A stretch of 64,000 bases of DNA, taken from contig NZ_CP076135.1 in NCBI RefSeq assembly GCF_018736105.1, forward strand, positions 4,896,001 to 4,960,000, read 5' to 3'. Shown here in pieces: positions 63,012 to 64,000 of this stretch; positions within the stretch are counted from its first letter, which is position 1; every line of letters starts with the position of its first letter. Source of the DNA: Bradyrhizobium sediminis (GTDB taxonomy: Bacteria > Pseudomonadota > Alphaproteobacteria > Rhizobiales > Xanthobacteraceae). The notes under the pieces were generated by a model. That model did not search any database, had not been told where the DNA came from, and was given only the letters and a program-made list of their open reading frames with translations. Made by a program: the position numbers and the translations under genes.

Positions 63012-63028
63012 ATTTCGCACTGCGAAAT
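63012..63028. promoter_or_regulatory. perfect palindrome, likely IclR-family operator
   Basis: ATTTCGCA-C-TGCGAAAT has 8-bp arms around one base. The TTCGC/GCGAA core resembles operators of several IclR-family regulators. It lies about 75 bp upstream of the regulator's ATG, so the protein could control both its own gene and the pim genes. Confidence 0.6.
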
Positions 63029-63103
63029 TCAATTCCACACCTTGACACGGAGGGTTATTTTGAAGCACGTCCGTTGTCAACGAGGTCCGTTCAGCAGCAG
63101 GCA

Positions 63104-63964
63104 ATGAAACGTCCAGCCAAGAAAGTGGCGACCGATCGCAGTTTCGTCGTCGCGCTTTCCCGCGGCCTTGATGTTTTGCGCGCATTCCATCCCAACGACG
63201 GGCTTCTTGGCAATCAAGAGATCGCGGCCCGTACGAACTTGCCGAAGCCAACCGTTTCGCGGCTGACCTATACTTTGACCAAGCTCGGCTACCTTACACC
63301 GGTTCCGCGGTTCGAGAAGTATCAGCTGGCGCCTTCAGCCATGGCGCTGGGGTATGCCGCCCTTGCAAACCTCGGGGTCCGGCATTTGTCCGAACCCTTC
63401 CGCGAGGAACTCATGCGCGAGACCGGTGGCGCGGTCGCCGTCGGCGGCCGCGACCGCACCAGCATGATCTACTTCGGCCAGAGCCGCGGTCAAACGCTGG
63501 GCGTGCAACTGGACGTCGGCTCGCGAGTCCCGATTGCCACCACCGCGATGGGACGCGCCTATATCTGGGCGCTGCCGGACGATGAGCGCGGCGCGCTGCT
63601 GCGCGAACTGCGCGAGCACTACGGCAGCCGCTGGCCGCGGATGCGCGACGGCATCGAACGCGCCGGCGAAACGGTGGAAAAATTCGGTTTCGCGATCTCG
63701 GCCGGTGAGTGGCATGACGACATCCACGCGGTCGGCGTAGGGCTGAAGCTCAACGACGGAACCGGTCCGTACGCCTTCAATTGCGGCGCGCCCGCATTCC
63801 GTTTCACGGAAGATCGGCTGCGCAACGATATTGGACCTCGCCTCGTGGCGATGGTAAGGAACATCGAAGCGGCCTTGGGTGGCGCGGCGCCGCAATCAAA
63901 AAAAGATGACAAGAAATTGAAAGCAGGAGGGAAAGTTGCACGTGTGGCTGAGGGGATCAGGTAG
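63104..63964 (+). CDS. IclR-family transcriptional regulator
   Basis: The 286-aa product has an N-terminal winged helix: FVVALSRGLDVLRAFHPNDGLLGNQEIAARTNLPKPTVSRLTYTLTKLGYLTP, a linker, and an effector-binding IclR domain with DVGSRVPIATTAMGRAYIWALPDDERGALL and EWHDDIHAVGVGLKLNDG. A basic tail ends the protein. I chose MKRPAKK at 63104; the open frame from 62933 runs through operator-like repeats and is not conserved-looking. It probably controls the divergent dicarboxylate degradation genes in response to an acyl-CoA or dicarboxylate. Confidence 0.92.
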   Translation: MKRPAKKVATDRSFVVALSRGLDVLRAFHPNDGLLGNQEIAARTNLPKPTVSRLTYTLTKLGYLTPVPRFEKYQLAPSAMALGYAALANLGVRHLSEPFREELMRETGGAVAVGGRDRTSMIYFGQSRGQTLGVQLDVGSRVPIATTAMGRAYIWALPDDERGALLRELREHYGSRWPRMRDGIERAGETVEKFGFAISAGEWHDDIHAVGVGLKLNDGTGPYAFNCGAPAFRFTEDRLRNDIGPRLVAMVRNIEAALGGAAPQSKKDDKKLKAGGKVARVAEGIR

Positions 63965-64000
63965 CCTTCATCGTTGCGACCGGCGAAACAATTCGCATGG

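Larger units (their letters stand above)
62892..63103. promoter_or_regulatory. divergent control region of pimF and the iclR-type gene
   Basis: This 212-bp region lies between diverging genes. It holds three copies of a 19-bp motif at 62931-63001 and a perfect 17-bp palindrome at 63012-63028. Both lie in the presumed operator region of the IclR protein, which is encoded next to them. Confidence 0.65.

Noticed and set aside
62933..63103. 57-residue N-terminal extension of the IclR protein
   Set aside because: The extension is encoded by the direct repeats and palindrome of the control region. The ATG at 63104 gives the normal family length.

Overview
The window looks like a chromosomal segment from Bradyrhizobium or a close relative in the Nitrobacteraceae. 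The support is its high-GC coding sequence, the gene families present (CycM-type cytochrome c, pim-type dicarboxylate degradation genes, a urt-ure cluster, a cpa/tad pilus cluster) and the many palindromic dispersed repeats between genes. I saw no tRNA, rRNA, CRISPR array, transposase or phage structural gene. Most of the window is ordinary core or lineage-typical metabolism; one short AT-rich segment stands out as foreign.

0.2-12.4 kb (all minus strand): a long co-directional nitrogen-scavenging cluster. The urea ABC transporter urtABCDE is followed by urease genes ureD-A-B-C, two small ABM-type monooxygenase paralogues, ureE, ureF, a small exported protein and ureG. A sequence resembling a sigma-54 promoter lies about 60 nt upstream of urtA, as expected for an NtrC-controlled system. 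The transporter would bring in urea, UreABC would hydrolyse it, and UreDEFG would load nickel.

12.4-15.3 kb (plus): a cold-adaptation group of a RhlE-type DEAD-box helicase, a second-type IF-1 and a CspA-like protein, with candidate promoters that imply long 5' leaders. 15.3-28.5 kb: a Flp/Tad pilus locus. flp, a 48-aa membrane ORF, cpaA-B-C-D-E-F, tadB and tadC run on the plus strand. Two TadE/G-like pseudopilins, a stand-alone pilus N-terminal-domain protein, a sterol-desaturase-like enzyme and a TadD lipoprotein lie on the minus strand at the flanks.

28.6-39.6 kb: an M17 aminopeptidase overlapping an NlpC/P60 peptidase, then a yej-type peptide importer with two tandem binding proteins (yejA1-yejA2-yejB-yejE-yejF, minus), then cycM. 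39.8-51.6 kb: kdsB, pheA, an LLM flavin oxidoreductase, metF-metH, an AraC regulator, two GSTs and a transglutaminase-like protein, with several palindromic repeats.

51.8-53.7 kb: an AT-rich two-gene island, a ParA-type ATPase overlapping by ATGA a SIR2-domain protein with intact-looking NAD-site motifs. I regard this as the best candidate for an undescribed (probably anti-phage) system. 53.7-64 kb: glpK, then a dicarboxylate beta-oxidation cluster pimF-pimA-pimC-pimD plus an SDR gene (minus). It has no thiolase gene in the cluster. A divergent IclR regulator shares an intergenic region containing a perfect palindrome and a triplicated direct repeat.
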